In this document: one piece after another, positions 48,176 to 58,954 of the stretch
How the letters are laid out: each line of letters starts with the position of its first letter
Numbering within the stretch: the first letter of the stretch is position 1
NCBI GenBank assembly: GCA_933207985.1
Contig: OW240915.1
Coordinates: 262,134,395-262,198,394, forward strand
DNA: 64,000 bases
Direction: 5' to 3'
From: Pelobates cultripes
Lineage: Eukaryota > Chordata > Amphibia > Anura > Pelobatidae
Notes under the pieces: model-generated
What the model was told of the DNA's origin: nothing
The model's database searches: none
The model's input: only the letters and a program-made list of their open reading frames with translations
Program-made: the position numbers and the translations under genes

Positions 48176-48699
48176 AGGTAGGGGTGAGTTTGTTTTTCTT
48201 TTTAAAATATAAAAAATATTTTTAGGTGACAGTTGTCCTTTATTGTTCCATCACTTGTGTAACGCTAAAGTTCCACTCCCGCGTTCTCTGTCCACCTGTG
48301 TACCGCCTCAGTCTGTAAACGCTCTTGAATTGAAAATAGAAAACAAGTTGTGCTTAATCTGTAAATATTAAAAATCTACAAATAATTCCCCCCTCCCCCC
48401 CTGTTCTATTATTAAATTGTGGCCTAAAATTTTCAACTTCCTCTTTCTCTCAACCATTTCCAGTTTAGCAAATAACCCCCAAACTTGTATTCTCACACCA
48501 AGAATGAAACTGGGGCTAACTAAATTCCCCGCATGGCCTTACTGTGCACAGAGTACTGCCACCCCATTACTTAGAAAGCACAGCCTTTATATGTGAATGC
48601 CCTTTACATAACATTTAACTCCTTATTAATGTCTGACATCTCCTCCAGCAGACAGCTACTAGACCCAGAGCATTTTATAATCAGACAGATAGTCTATAA

Positions 48700-49260
48700 T
48701 AGCCTACATCCCATGATGCACTGCAGGGACTGGAAGGATGTGGTTATGGTGCCTGGCAAAGCATCATGGGAGTTGTAGTTCTACAGGGCAGGAGATTTAG
48801 CATTTGGCCATTACTGACACAGAAAATGTCTGCCACCTGTGACCTCACATGGGATGATGGTTAGAGTGTGAGCTCTGCGGGACAGGCCCGGGAGAGGCCC
48901 CTCTGGCCAGCTGAGAGAACCTGCACAGCTCCCCTCTCACCTCTCCACACCGTCCGCACCGCCGTTCGGCTCCCACAACCTCCAAACAAGCACGCCGCTC
49001 ATTGGCTCCGTCATTGGCTCCGTGCGTCGACCAATGAGGAAGAGAGTGCGGGGAGCACGGCAGGAACGTGAACTCACCCGGGGCAGTCTAAACACTAGAG
49101 ATACGTTTCAGGGTGGGAGCGCTTACGGACTCCACCGCAGGAGCCATTTTGGGTCAGCCAGTCTCATAGACATTCACTAATGCTTGATCTTCGACAAAAT
49201 GGCCGCCTGTGTCTGCAGTGTATGTCTGCGCTGGAGACCATGCTGGAGACACGGTGTGGG
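48700..49260. promoter_or_regulatory. PLAG1: CpG-rich CCAAT promoter of PLAG1, probably bidirectional
   Basis: This is the only extended CpG-rich, apparently unique region upstream of PLAG1. It has two ATTGG boxes (49001-49005, 49013-49017) and one CCAAT (49031-49035), the spacing and mixed orientation typical of NF-Y-driven divergent promoters. Two converging CAAAATGGC (YY1-like) sites lie at 49143-49151 and 49195-49203. On the PLAG1 side are two CCCATGATGC elements (48709-48720; ACTACAACTCCCATGATGC at 48761-48780, minus strand), like ZNF143-type promoter motifs. In mammals PLAG1 and CHCHD7 share such a head-to-head promoter. No TATA box. Start sites cannot be placed from sequence alone. Confidence 0.65.
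48941..48995 (-). other. PLAG1: Possible PLAG1 exon 1 (donor at 48941)
   Basis: On the minus strand GTGTGGAGAG|GTGAGAGG at 48941/48940 is a strong 5' splice site immediately downstream of the CCAAT cluster. The exon start is a guess. Alternative donors exist slightly further downstream (for example CACAG|GTGGCA near 48837). Confidence 0.3.
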
Positions 49261-49849
49261 GCGGTGCTGTGTGTAGCTCCAGCTCTCAGAACTCTGTGAT
49301 GGCTGATGGGAAATACACTGGTTGTATGGCTGCGCCATCACAGCTACTGGCAAAAGCATCAGACTGTTACATACAAATGTAGTGGTTATGGTGCTTTAGC
49401 TGCTGTTGATACAAAAGAAGACAAGAAAAATAAATAAAATAAAAAAAAAGGAGAAACAAATTCATTTTTGACTGAAAGGGGAAGTTTTTAATTTTATGCT
49501 CTAATTTCTGTTAAGAGAAATGCGTGCGTTAGAGTAGGAGAAACATAAACATTATAGAATTCACTTAAACGTTTGTACCAGTTTTGTGTGCATGTGGTAT
49601 TTTCTTACGTATAAAGCCGTTACTCCGCATGTTGTAAAGTGGCGCCCTTTTCCAGCATTTCCTCTGATGTCTCCTAAATAATTAGGTGTTCCTCCATTTT
49701 TTATTCTTTGTTCAGATTTTTTTATTTATTTATTTTTTTTAACTTATGCTTTTGCTAAAAATAATAAATAATAAATATCATAATAAAGCATTCACAATTT
49801 GAAGAAAACAGTAATAAGAACAAATAGGCGGCCATGTCTGTGATACATT
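49261..49849. other. Unassigned sequence right of the promoter
   Basis: AT-rich DNA where a divergent CHCHD7 5' end would be expected. No CHCHD7 coding exon (twin CX9C motif) is recognisable. Confidence 0.4.
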
Positions 49850-50735
49850 TAAAGTCACTGACGACGCCCCTTTTAGTGTGTAGGGGGTTTTATCCCGGCA
49901 CATATTAGTGACTGTGTAATGGCATCTGTTTAATTATTTTGTGATGCATATGGTGATACTTCTCAGGAAGCCATGCCGGGTGAAACGCGTCAAGTGTGGT
50001 ACTTAAGAATTTATTTCCTATTTTTCATTGCTTTTTATATATATTATACTTTTCTAACAATATATGAATAAAGCCATTTTAATTTACATTTAAGTCCCAT
50101 TTTATTGTTTTAATCATATCATACCTGTAATCATATTTCCTGGTTCATCCTGCATTTCCCAGGTGGGGATACCACCAACACTCTCCAAACCAGAGCAAGT
50201 CATTGCTCTGGAAATTGTAAATAGGATACCACTTATTTACTTCCTACCTTTGCCTTTTCCTGCTTTATTTTTCCTACATATATTGGACGGCAACTACAAC
50301 AAAGCTCCACATATCCTAAGACGTGGATTGTACCGTCCAGGCAATTTACAGCATAGCTCTTAGTAGCTCAGTAAAGTGTGGTCCTCTACACACTTTATGC
50401 AAAGCACGGCATATACAGTTACCTATTGCACCATTTGTTGTCCTTTCTTCTTATTTTTGAGGTTACAAAATCACTCAATACCTGTATATATCGATCTCAA
50501 AGAAGTATATGTAAATTTATGTATTTATATGAACACAAGAATGCTGTACGTTTATACTACACCTTTTGGGCACTGTTTGTCACTTTGTTTGTTATAATTT
50601 GTATCGTCTGCAAGGTTTTGTGAAGCCTCGTTGATTTACTGCTTCCCACTCTTGCATTATTGTAGTGAGCGCCTATTTTTGTGTTTCTATACATACAGTT
50701 ACGTAAATGCCTCTTTTCAGTGTCTGTTGGAACAT
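49850..50735 (+). repeat. Retroelement-end-like repeat with hammerhead relic
   Basis: A plausible retroelement terminal segment: a hammerhead-like core near its left, then AT-rich sequence with AATAAA (about 50068) and a region with inverted short words (GCTCTGGA, GGACGG-AC). No reverse-transcriptase motifs. The class is inferred from the core only. Confidence 0.4.
49956..49997 (+). ncRNA. Decayed hammerhead motif with 6-bp stem I
   Basis: Stem I is AUACUU (49956-49961) with AAGUGU (49992-49997), six pairs with one U.G. The core reads CUCAGGA (49962-49968): it fits CUGANGA except that invariant G5 is C. After one extra A, a short stem II GCC/GGU (49970-49972 with 49979-49981) precedes GAAA (49982-49985), then CGCGUC with palindrome ACGCGU as minimal stem III and a GUC triplet. 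Activity should be lost through G5C, but the three-way architecture is preserved. Confidence 0.5.
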
Positions 50736-50739
50736 ACTC

Positions 50740-51040
50740 CTTGGCATAGGCGTGAGCACGGGGTGTGCCCGGTGTGCCTAGGCACACCCTAATCCCCGCG
50801 GCACACGCTATGTGCCTCCCTCCATGGGCCGGTGAGGGAGATCAAAGATCTCCCTCACCAACCGACAGGGAGGGAGGCAGGAGAGGACCCGGGGAGCTCT
50901 TGTCAGCAGCTCCGCCGGGTTCCTCTCACGCGGTCCAAGCGTTGCCGCGGTTACCGCGGCAATGCTGAGATCTCGCGAGAGTGAACTCTAGCCCCACAGG
51001 CTAGAGTTCACTCTCCACTGGACCACCAGGGAAGGTAGTT
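50740..51040. repeat. GC-rich palindromic MITE-like block
   Basis: GC-rich nested palindromes: GGGTGTGCC-GGTGTGCCTAGGCACACC, GAGATCAAAGATCTCCCTCAC, GTTGCCGCGGTTACCGCGGC and CTCTAGCC-GGCTAGAG. The GAGATCAAAGATCTC word recurs near 60340 and the CGCGAGA/GTTGCC words near 33760-33820, so it belongs to a dispersed repeat class. Its right border merges with the Ngaro element. Confidence 0.65.
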
Positions 51041-51218
51041 CGGCACGGAGGAGGAAGAGGAGCCCATCCCTAGGAGCTGCTCCCACGGCAGACGGTTCAG
51101 GAGCAGGCTGCATGTTCGAGGCGGCGGTTGGCAGTATTGGAACTGGGTCGGAGGTGTCGACTACGGAGGCCCCTGACAGGCGGTCCACATCAGGCAGTGT
51201 TACTGGAGCAGGTGGGGG

Positions 51219-52136
51219 ATGGGAGGCAGCACGTCTGCGTCTTCCAGGTCGGGAGATAAGAAAGATGCCAAAAAGGAAGAGGAGGAAAAAAGGCGGAGGT
51301 ATCGGAACATACCTAAGTCTTTTGGGAACTGGCTTCGGGCTTTTTGTATTCTGGCTAGTGTCTTAGGTGAAATGTTTCCAGAGTGGTTTTCTCAATTTTT
51401 CTGTTATATGGACGGGATCTGGGAAGCTTATCGAACTTATATGGGCTTGGCTTGGTGGAAGTACGATGAGTAGTTCTGCCAACGGTTGTCAGCTAATCCT
51501 GGAATGCGGTGGGACCAGATGGACCTACCGCTTTGGATGAAAGTGATGATGGCTCAGAAAACTGCGCCCTTTCAGGGCAGGGCTGGTGCAGGATCATCCT
51601 CTTCATCTGCCAGTCAGAAGAAAGGGTTCCGTTGGTCGTTTAATGAAGGGCAATGCAAGTGGGGTGCCGCGTGTAAATTTCGGCACAAATGTTCTGGCTG
51701 CAGGGGTGCCCACGGCCTCAATAGGTGCTTCAAGTGGGGAAAGTCTACACCTGCTGGCAGAGCCGGGGGTGCGGTGGCGCTGGCCTCTTCAGCTGGGGGC
51801 CACGCCGTGAACGTCAACGTGATGTTGCCTTGGCTAAGCCGGTACGGTAACCGTGGGGACGCACAATTGTTGATAGATGGGTTTTCCAAGGGGTTTTGTA
51901 TTCCTTTTAAGGAAAGGGTTTTGGGTCAATTTTGTGACAACTTGAAGCCAGTTGCAGAGCATCCGGAGGTGGTTCGGGATAAATTGGCCAAGGAGGTTCA
52001 GCTGGGTAGGATGGTGGGCCGTTCTCTCACCCTCCGTTGGCGGATTTCTCCTTTGGGCGTAGTGCCCAAGAAAGGACCGGGTAAGTTTTTGCCTGATTCA
52101 TCATCTGTCATATTCAAAGGCTTCTTCGGTGAATGA
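51219..52136 (+). pseudogene. Ngaro Gag and start of RT
   Basis: One frame from 51219 to 52136 is broken only by an in-frame TAG at 51471-51473, after WWKYDE, where a glutamine codon would be one base away. The basic N-terminal part (KKEEEEKRRRYRNIPKSFGN) leads to a finger C...C...H..C.GC (residues like CKWGAACKFRHKC) and, after a linker, RT start motifs GFSKGFCIPF and ISPLGVVPKKGPGKF. Frame is then lost near 52090. Confidence 0.85.
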
Positions 52137-52470
52137 TGACATTGATGAGGCACTGTGTTCGGTCTCCTACACATCATTTGACCAGGCGGTTGCGTTGGTT
52201 CGGAAGGCAGGACGTGGGGCGTTGATGGCAAAGGCAAAAGTGGAGTCGGCTTTTCGATTACTGCCGATCCATCCGGATTGTTACCATCTGTTAGGTTGCA
52301 TGTTCGATGGGGCTTATTTTGTGGACCTTTGCTTGCCTATGGGCTGCTCCATTCATGTTCATAGTTAGAGAAGTTTAGTTCCTTCTTGGAGTGGGTGTTG
52401 AAGGAGGAATCAGGAGGGGGTTCCTTAGTACATTCTCTTGATGACTTCTTGTGTGTGGGCACGTCCGAGT
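52129..52470 (+). pseudogene. Ngaro reverse transcriptase core, frameshifted
   Basis: Continues the RT in another frame: NDDIDEALCSVSYTSFDQAV, then ESAFRLLPIHP and GCMFDGAYFVDLCLPMGCS. A further break at about 52368 is followed by HSLDDFLCVG (52431-52460), the catalytic DD motif with the usual Tyr replaced. Inactive. Confidence 0.82.
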
Positions 52471-52909
52471 CAGACCGTTGTGGCCATCGTTGGAATGGGT
52501 GGCTCATTCATTTGTCGTGCTCCTGTCATCCAACAAATCGGTGGGTCCTACCACATGTCTCAGTTTTCTTGAGTTGGAGATTGATTCGGTGGAGGGAGAA
52601 TGTTGGCTGCCTAGGGATAAGTTGGCTGCACTTCAGGAGCGCGTGGTGAAAATCTGCGGGTCCCAAAATGGTTACGCTGAGGGAGCTGCAGTCTTTAATA
52701 GGCAGTCTGAATTTTGCATGTAGGGTAATCCCCATGTGAAGAGTTTTTAGCCGTTTTCTAGCAAAGGCAACTTGTGGAGTTCGGTCTCTGCGTCACTTTG
52801 TCAGGGTATCGCGGGCCATGAAGATTTGTGGTTCTTGGAATAATTTCTGTATAATTTCCACGGACGGGTCTTCTTTCGTGAAGCAGCAGCTTCTTCGGAG
52901 GATATTGAG

Positions 52910-53113
52910 TTGTTCACGGATGCTTCAGGAAGCATAGATTATGGGGCATATTTGGAGGACAGGTGGTACGCTGCTCAGTGGCCTGAGGCTTCGAAAGCAA
53001 GTCCTCTCATTCGTAATTTGGCGTTTCTTGAGTTGTTCCCGTTGGTGGTGGCTTTGGCTTTGTGGGGAGAAGTATTGTACTGTCTGCTCGGGACGTTATG
53101 CTTGGAGGATTGA
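52910..53113 (+). pseudogene. Ngaro RNase H domain fragment
   Basis: FTDASGSIDYGAYLEDRWYA carries the first RNase H aspartate; RNLAFLELFPLVVALALWG holds the catalytic glutamate region. Follows the RT block in order. Confidence 0.82.
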
Positions 53114-53220
53114 TACAGAATCCTCTGGCGCCTGGCACATGGACTGCTTATGTGAAGGTTAGGGATGTCTGGGACGATACAGTATGTTACACTAGGGTGT
53201 CCCAGTCAAGGGAGGGGTAG

Positions 53221-53990
53221 TTGGATACCTTGTTGTGGTTCCTATGCCGCTTGTTTGCACAGCATTTGTCTCCATTGGTGCTCGACAGGAACATGGCAGC
53301 ATTGGCGTTTCTGTTCAAGCTGAACGGTTGGGACGACGTGACAAAACATTTTCTCGTTTGTCAGGCCTTATGGGGCTTTCGGAGAGGTAAGAAATCAGTC
53401 AATACCAAGCGGCCAGTATCTTTTGAGGTCCTGCAGTGCTTAGTGGGTGTGCTGTTGGTGGTGTGTTCCTCTCCTCTCGAGGTTAGGTTATTCTCGCTTG
53501 CCTTCTCATGGGCGTTCTTTAGGGCCTTTCGGATTGGTAAATTGGCGAGTACTTCTCGGGCGGGTGTTGGTGGGGTTCGACATTCGGAGGTAAAATTAAG
53601 GACCAATAAGGTAGTGATTCATTTGCACCGTACAAAGATGGATGTGTTTGGAAAAGGTTGTGTGGTAACACTATTTTCCCTGCCTAGGTCAGGAGTATGC
53701 CTGGTTTCATGTGCATCACACTACGTGGAGCTTCGCCCGGATGTCCAGGGTTGTTTTCTGGTACATGGGAATGGATCCGTTCTGCTGTGATTCCAATTCC
53801 TTCAGGTTTTTCGGATGGGCTTGACAGTGTTGGGTTTGGATCCCATGCATTTTTGGACCCATTCTTTCCAGATAGGGGCAGCGACAGAGGCGTCCCACTT
53901 GGGTTTAGGTGAGGAACTTGTGAAACGCACAGGCAGGTGGGACTCGGTATGGTTTAAGTCCTACTTGCGGCCCGAATACTTGGTTTAATG
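53221..53990 (+). pseudogene. Ngaro tyrosine recombinase, broken
   Basis: The first frame (53221-53790) gives the core-binding region and a catalytic start (FFRAFRIGKLAS, then HLHRTKMDVFGKG). After a frameshift the end is read at about 53862-53990: HSFQIGAATEASHLGL, TGRWDSVWF and the terminal tyrosine context SYLRPEYLV. The family HxxR box normally reads HSFRIG; here Arg is Gln, so it is catalytically defective besides being frameshifted. The enzyme would integrate a circular cDNA without target duplication. Confidence 0.82.
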
Positions 53991-54019
53991 GGCGTGGATT
54001 TGTGGGGCGGTTTTTGGTG

Positions 54020-54650
54020 TTATGCCTTGTCACTGATTGTTTTCGTTTCAGGTTGGGTGGCCTGGTTGGTGGGCCACTCTTACATCTACTGGGCACAGAA
54101 GAGAGCTGCAGTTCAGAGACAAGTTTGGAGTGGTTTGGTTTTTGGGGTTTTGGTTGGCAAGGCATTAGTGGAGAAATTTAACGGAGGGTGGCAAGGGGCA
54201 CTGTTCCGGACATACTGGTAATCCACGCTGGTGCTAATTACCCGGGCATGGTCTTAAAAAAGGAATTGGTCAGTTGGATGAAGAGGGATGTGGACCAGCT
54301 ACGATGAGCTGGCTCCAGGTGTGGTGGTGGTGTGGTCCAAGATGGTTCCTCAGTTTCACTGGCAACATGCTAAAGACCCGGCTGTGATGGCTCGGTATCT
54401 GGGGGAAATTTATAAAATGATGGCTGTATTTATCAGACATATAGGTGGTGTAGCAGTGAGGCACCAGGAATTGGAAGGCATGCTTCCTGGGTAGTTCAGG
54501 AGGGATGGGGTATGTCTTTCGGATGTAGGGTGTTACCTTTTAAGGAGGGCATTCAGCAGGCCTTATGCCGGTGTGGTGGGGGACGCTACAATTTACCAAT
54601 CCGCAAGGCCTTAGGTGTCAAGTCCTGAGCTGTGGCGGGGAATGGCCAGG
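54020..54650 (+). pseudogene. Ngaro SGNH-type hydrolase domain, broken
   Basis: Pieces in three frames match the hydrolase domain carried by Ngaro elements: WLVGHSYIYWAQ (block I, about 54064), ILVIHAGANYPGMV (about 54216), VVVVWSKMVPQFHW (about 54318) and RDGVCLSDVG (about 54503), where the usual catalytic His of DGVHLS is Cys. Its role in the element is not established. Non-functional here. Confidence 0.75.
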
Positions 54651-54761
54651 TTATATAGGGGGTAGATGGAGGAGGAAGTGGGCGTCCTGAGGTTTAGTGT
54701 GGATTAGGCAGTGTTACACGTGGTTGGTAGGTTCAAGCACGTCAGTGGCTCCGAACCTGGG

Positions 54762-54890
54762 GGGTGTAGCGGTGTATTGGTACACCCCTACATTGGAACT
54801 TGTGGGTAGAGGTGTCTTGGTACACCCTTACAATTGATATGGTGGGTAGCGGTGTCTTGGTACACCCCTACTATTTAATCTGGTGGAAAT
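54762..54890. repeat. Three-copy 40-bp tandem repeat
   Basis: Three copies of a unit around GTAGCGGTGTCTTGGTACAC at period about 40 bp, each with a small palindrome TTGGTACACC. It lies 3' of the hydrolase remnant, where Ngaro elements carry direct repeats used for replication. Confidence 0.8.
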
Positions 54891-55100
54891 GTGGTCATAT
54901 TGGACGGCCAGTTTCTGTGTTAATATGTTAATTAGATTGTTATCTTTTGTTATTATTGTGGAGTCATTGCCAGGGGTATGTTATGTATATGGGGGATGTT
55001 GATTTTAATAAGATTTGTTGGCAATGACCCTATTTGTTATTCCTTAATTAATAAATAAAGCTGTGGACTAATATTTCCAATAGTATAACCCGTGTCCGTG

Positions 55101-55639
55101 TCTTAATGGGGTTTGGGTAATGTTAGCGCATATGCCAGCAAATCCGACTGTGCGCCTGTCAAGTATAGTTCTATCCAGACCGTGTCATGTCCCAAGTGCT
55201 TTGAGACACTCTTGAGAGACATAGAAGGAAGTCAATTCAGGAATAATTCCGTTGTTTGTTAAACAGTACAAAGGTTTTATAATAACACAATAAAGGGGAA
55301 TCTAGGGGGAGTATAATTAATTACCAATCAAATATTGACAACTATTAACTAACAGCATGGACAGCACGTGCATAGAACATGGTGAAAGCATATATAACGA
55401 ATTATAGCTCTAAAATTTATCTAGGGGCAGGGCCGGCCTTAGGGGTGTGCGAATTGTGCGGCTGCACAGGGCGCCATGGACCAGGGGGCACCCTGTAGCC
55501 AACACAGCTCACACATAGCCGGTGTCAGGGGAGCTAAAGCAGGTCTATAAAAATAAAAAATAAATTGCGGGGGCTGGGCTTACAGAATGGCGGGGCTTAG
55601 CGTGTGTTACAAAAGACTGGAAATCACTATGTTGCTGTT
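55101..55639. other. Unassigned, with a hAT-like terminus near 55435
   Basis: A segment beginning CAGGGCCGGCCTTAGGGGTG resembles a hAT-type terminus, but no matching right end or target duplication was found. The rest is unrecognised. Confidence 0.35.
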
Positions 55640-56760
55640 TTAACTCACCGATTGATACTGTTTGCCACTGCATAAGTTAAGCAGAAAACCACACGAATGG
55701 ATATTCGTGGTACGAACGGGGGACCCCCCAGAAACTGGCGTGTGCCGCCACTTAACCCCGTCACCCCGCAAACTACCGAACGGTCGACCACCCAGCCCGC
55801 GGAGTGTGGCAGCCATTTACCACCCAGGTGGCTGCGGTTTGCGGTTAACCACAACGTAATTGATATGCCTGGGGGCATCGACGTTCGCACCCAAAGTACC
55901 GAAGGGAAAATACCGAACTATCCACCGAACGACGACCCCCTACAGCGGGTCGCGTGGCGCTCATTAACTGTGGTTTCTGCGGTTAACCGCAGGTCAAGTA
56001 CCCTGCTCCCAGGTGGTCCTCATTCTCTTACCGAACGAGCCCACTACCAGACAGACAGCAGGACTTCGCATGAACTGATACCGAGTTTAGTTCCACGAGT
56101 TAGACACGAAGTCCCGCTGCTCGCTAAACCAGCAGAAAACATGGCCGCCAACAAAGACTAACAATCTCAAAATGCCGAACGGACTTTATACGGCAGAAAC
56201 AGTACATTCTGTTCGTGGGATTAGAGCGCCATTCGCCTGTTTTATTTATACAAACGCGAGCCTTCAGATGAATGGTGGAATGAATGGTCTCCCTGTAATA
56301 ATGTACAAGTTATGGATTTTTATGTAGTTTTCTGGGACATAATGAAACGTGGTCTTTTGTGCGCTTGGAGATAATTAGATTGTAAAACCGTTGGCCTCAT
56401 TATCTCCAAGCTGGGCGGGTACTAATTCAAATGATACAGTGTACTGTGATTGGTTACCTGTTTGTACTGTACCTGTATTCCATCAGGTCCACAGGGGGCT
56501 GTCCTTGGACCTGGGGAATCACATAAATTGCCATGCTATGTGCCAGTAAAGCCTGTTCGTTTTGACCCTCAACTTGCAGCCTCGACTCATGTTGTAGGGA
56601 TCCGGGATATTGATGCTCATATCGTGCTTGGGGACATTCTACATTTGCAGCTTACTACCCAAAGACCTCCGTTCGACTCTCTGCAGCGGGAACCAGGACA
56701 TCCAAGCGATCAACCCTCCTGCTAGACCGGGGGCAATCGTAACAGCGTGAGGCAGAGGCG
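55640..56760. other. Unassigned CpG-containing repeat-like block
   Basis: Relatively GC- and CpG-rich, with repeated words ACCGAACG and GCGGTTAACC and short inverted segments (GCGCTTGGAGATAAT at about 56360 facing ATTATCTCCAAGC at 56400). Plus-strand frames of 91-154 codons (55697-56161, 56450-56725) lack recognisable domains. It could be an LTR-like or MITE-like repeat, or part of a CpG island; I cannot decide. Confidence 0.35.
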
Positions 56761-56816
56761 GGATTAATACCTACCCGAAGCCCCTGGTAACTGCTGCACA
56801 TGAAGAGGGAAGAAGC

Positions 56817-56916
56817 NNNNNNNNNNNNNNNNNNNNNNNNNNNNNNNNNNNNNNNNNNNNNNNNNNNNNNNNNNNNNNNNNNNNNNNNNNNNNNNNNNNN
56901 NNNNNNNNNNNNNNNN
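56817..56916. other. Assembly gap (100 N)
   Basis: Exactly 100 N, the conventional placeholder for a gap of unknown size. Anything spanning it, including a possible divergent gene, is unreliable. Confidence 0.99.
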
Positions 56917-57889
56917 TATAAAATGCAGATAAATATTACCTAGATCAAAATAATCAATTGGGTAATTCAATATAACATTTGCAGCATACAAGCGAATGAT
57001 ACTAAGCAACAGTGAACTTGGCGTGACTGTTGGTGCCGGACATGGCGGTTCCTGGATCTCAGAATCTGCTGGTCACCAGTCTCAAGTTCACAAGCAATTA
57101 GAAGATACACATCTAGAGAACAGCAATAATCTTTGAGTGAATACTTTATTAATGTAAAAGAGAAAAAAAAAAAATCCAAGCACATTACATAGATTTTCAT
57201 GCCGAATCCTCAAATTTTAGAGGTCTGCCCCAGAATTATTCTTTATACATAACTCCAATAGTGCTGAGAATGGGTACATCATGGCAGCTGGGTACCGGTT
57301 AGCAAAGAAAAGGAAGATGACAAAGTGTAGTATGCATGTTGATCCAAAGTAGATACATGAAGAGTTTAAGAAAAATAATAGTAAATTCATGTTGCCTGCA
57401 CTGGTAAATCCATCGCTGCGTCAACAAGTAGAAATCTGCTACAAAATGTACAAGTTGTATGAATATATTGGTCTACTTTCTCCTGTATCTGTAGTACATG
57501 TATGGTTTTCCTGGCACATATTACTTACTGATCAAGTGCATATGCACTTGCTAGTGTTGCTTCTTCTAATACTATAGTTAATCTGTTGCAGGTCACAAGA
57601 CTCTTCCAATTTTTCCCATTTACTTTACAGGGTGCAATCAATTAATCTTTATGGCAACAATGAGCAATTATTAGATATATGACGCTTGTTGTAAAACTCC
57701 GAATGTGTGATAAATACAATTAGATGATATTTATATCTCCCTACTGTTAAAATACTGTTGGTGTGGACAAATTTAGCAATTTTATATTAGTATGTACCAA
57801 ATGTTTTCTGTGAATTAGTGTTTAGGAATGTTGGACTCTCTTGTTAAGCAGAACCACTATACTGCTTTATACAAGAGTATCCTTCTCAG
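56917..57889. other. Unassigned AT-rich sequence
   Basis: No supported gene or named repeat. A plus-strand frame of 62 codons at 57389 has no recognisable domain. Confidence 0.4.
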
Positions 57890-58545
57890 GGCCAAGCAAA
57901 TCCTCCTAGGATGGAGCAGGGGATTCAGGAGGAGCCCTGATGCAGCCAATAAGGCGTTGGGTCCCGGCTTCTCCATTGTCACTGTGGAGCTGGTCACATG
58001 ACATGCTCTCCCTATAAATTGTCAAGCACTGCACTTTGTTGTTCTAGTGTTTTCCACCAGTTTCCTGATCCTGGTTTCTGATTCCCGGTAAAGTCTTCTA
58101 AGCTCCTGACCTTTGGCTTTGACATGGACCACGATTTTTGTCTGACATTCTGCTCTCTATTTGTGGATTTCCTACCTTCAAGTTGACTCTTGACTTTGCA
58201 CCTTTGCTGCCAGCCCTAACCATTGGACCGCCTAACACTGCTTCCTGTCTGCTCCTTCTGGCTTCATTGCTTCCTCTGTAAATAAAAGCAAGCATGCCCT
58301 CATAATTTTCCCAGGTACCCATATCACACTCAGGCAGCTGGGAAGGTTGTGTTTGCTCTTCAAGCAATGGTTTCAATGGGTAGGTTGTCACAAATCTCCA
58401 ATTGCTGGTATGGTCAACAGTATATCTTAAGGAATCTCTAAGAAATGCATGTATTGCACATTTATGTCTGCAACATGTATCAAAGTTGATGGTAAAGGAT
58501 CCCATGCCAGATTGCTTTCTTCTCATTTTATCTAAATCATTTATC
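57890..58545 (-). other. Unassigned block with a protein-like minus-strand frame
   Basis: A 142-codon minus-strand frame (58526-58098). The part at about 58526-58320 has varied composition with CRHKCAIHAF and TSNWRFVTTYPLKPLLEEQT. It is preceded by TGATTTAG, a possible acceptor, and contains a GTACC that could serve as a weak donor near 58323. The remaining part is low-complexity and looks like an LTR or MITE (repeated words TTCTGA, CTTTG, CTCCTG). I do not recognise the sequence; it may be an exon of an unknown gene or a transposon relic. Confidence 0.3.
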
Positions 58546-58619
58546 AGTGCTTAACACTTGAAGTCCTACAGTAATAATGATACACTGGGCTGTATGGATG
58601 CAGCAGGCTTAGGAAACTT

Positions 58620-58930
58620 TATAGCCAGCCGCCCTGGGCTGTATGGCGGCGGCAGGCTCACAAAGCATGCAGCCGTCCGTCCTGGGGATGGTGTAGGCGG
58701 CCGCCCTGGTGAGGGCAGCGTGCAAGGGAGCAGTTTTCCTGCAGCTCCACTCTGCTCCCTCGCGCTGTGTAATGAGGTCAGGAGCCGGAATACGACGTCA
58801 TTCCAGCCCCAGCATCACTGCAGACAGTGCGAGGGAGCAGAGAGGAGCTGTACGAAGACTGCTCCCTCACACAGAGGAATAGCAGGGACCCCAGGGAAAG
58901 GCCACTCAGCTCTCCCAAAAGGTAGGGAGG
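58620..58930. repeat. GC-rich palindromic repeat
   Basis: Inverted arms around GCTCCCTCGC/GCGAGGGAGC with GACGTCA at the centre, matching the core class of the hAT elements at 29084 and 29690. Confidence 0.65.
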
Positions 58931-58954
58931 CTGGGTGGATTAGAATTAAAAATA

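Larger units (their letters stand above)
27318..48940 (-). other. PLAG1: Large PLAG1 first intron (inferred)
   Basis: About 21.6 kb between the candidate exon and the promoter. Roughly half is recognisable transposon. The stretches 27320-28935, 30250-31165, 37995-38060 and 47280-48050 hold no gene I can support. A block at 28400-28680 is relatively GC-rich and unique-looking and might be a regulatory element or an unrecognised 5' exon. Confidence 0.45.
51050..55100 (+). mobile_element. Ngaro-type (DIRS order) tyrosine-recombinase retrotransposon, decayed
   Basis: About 4 kb, plus strand, antisense to nothing known. The order is Gag with a CCCH/CCHC-like finger, reverse transcriptase, RNase H, tyrosine recombinase and an SGNH-type hydrolase, the arrangement known from Ngaro elements. 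Instead of LTRs the 3' region has 40-bp tandem repeats (54762-54890) and AATAAA at 55050-55055. Many frameshifts and stops. Borders are approximate. Confidence 0.85.

Noticed and set aside
56764..57009. Reading frame across the N run
   Set aside because: It spans the 100-N gap and has no support.
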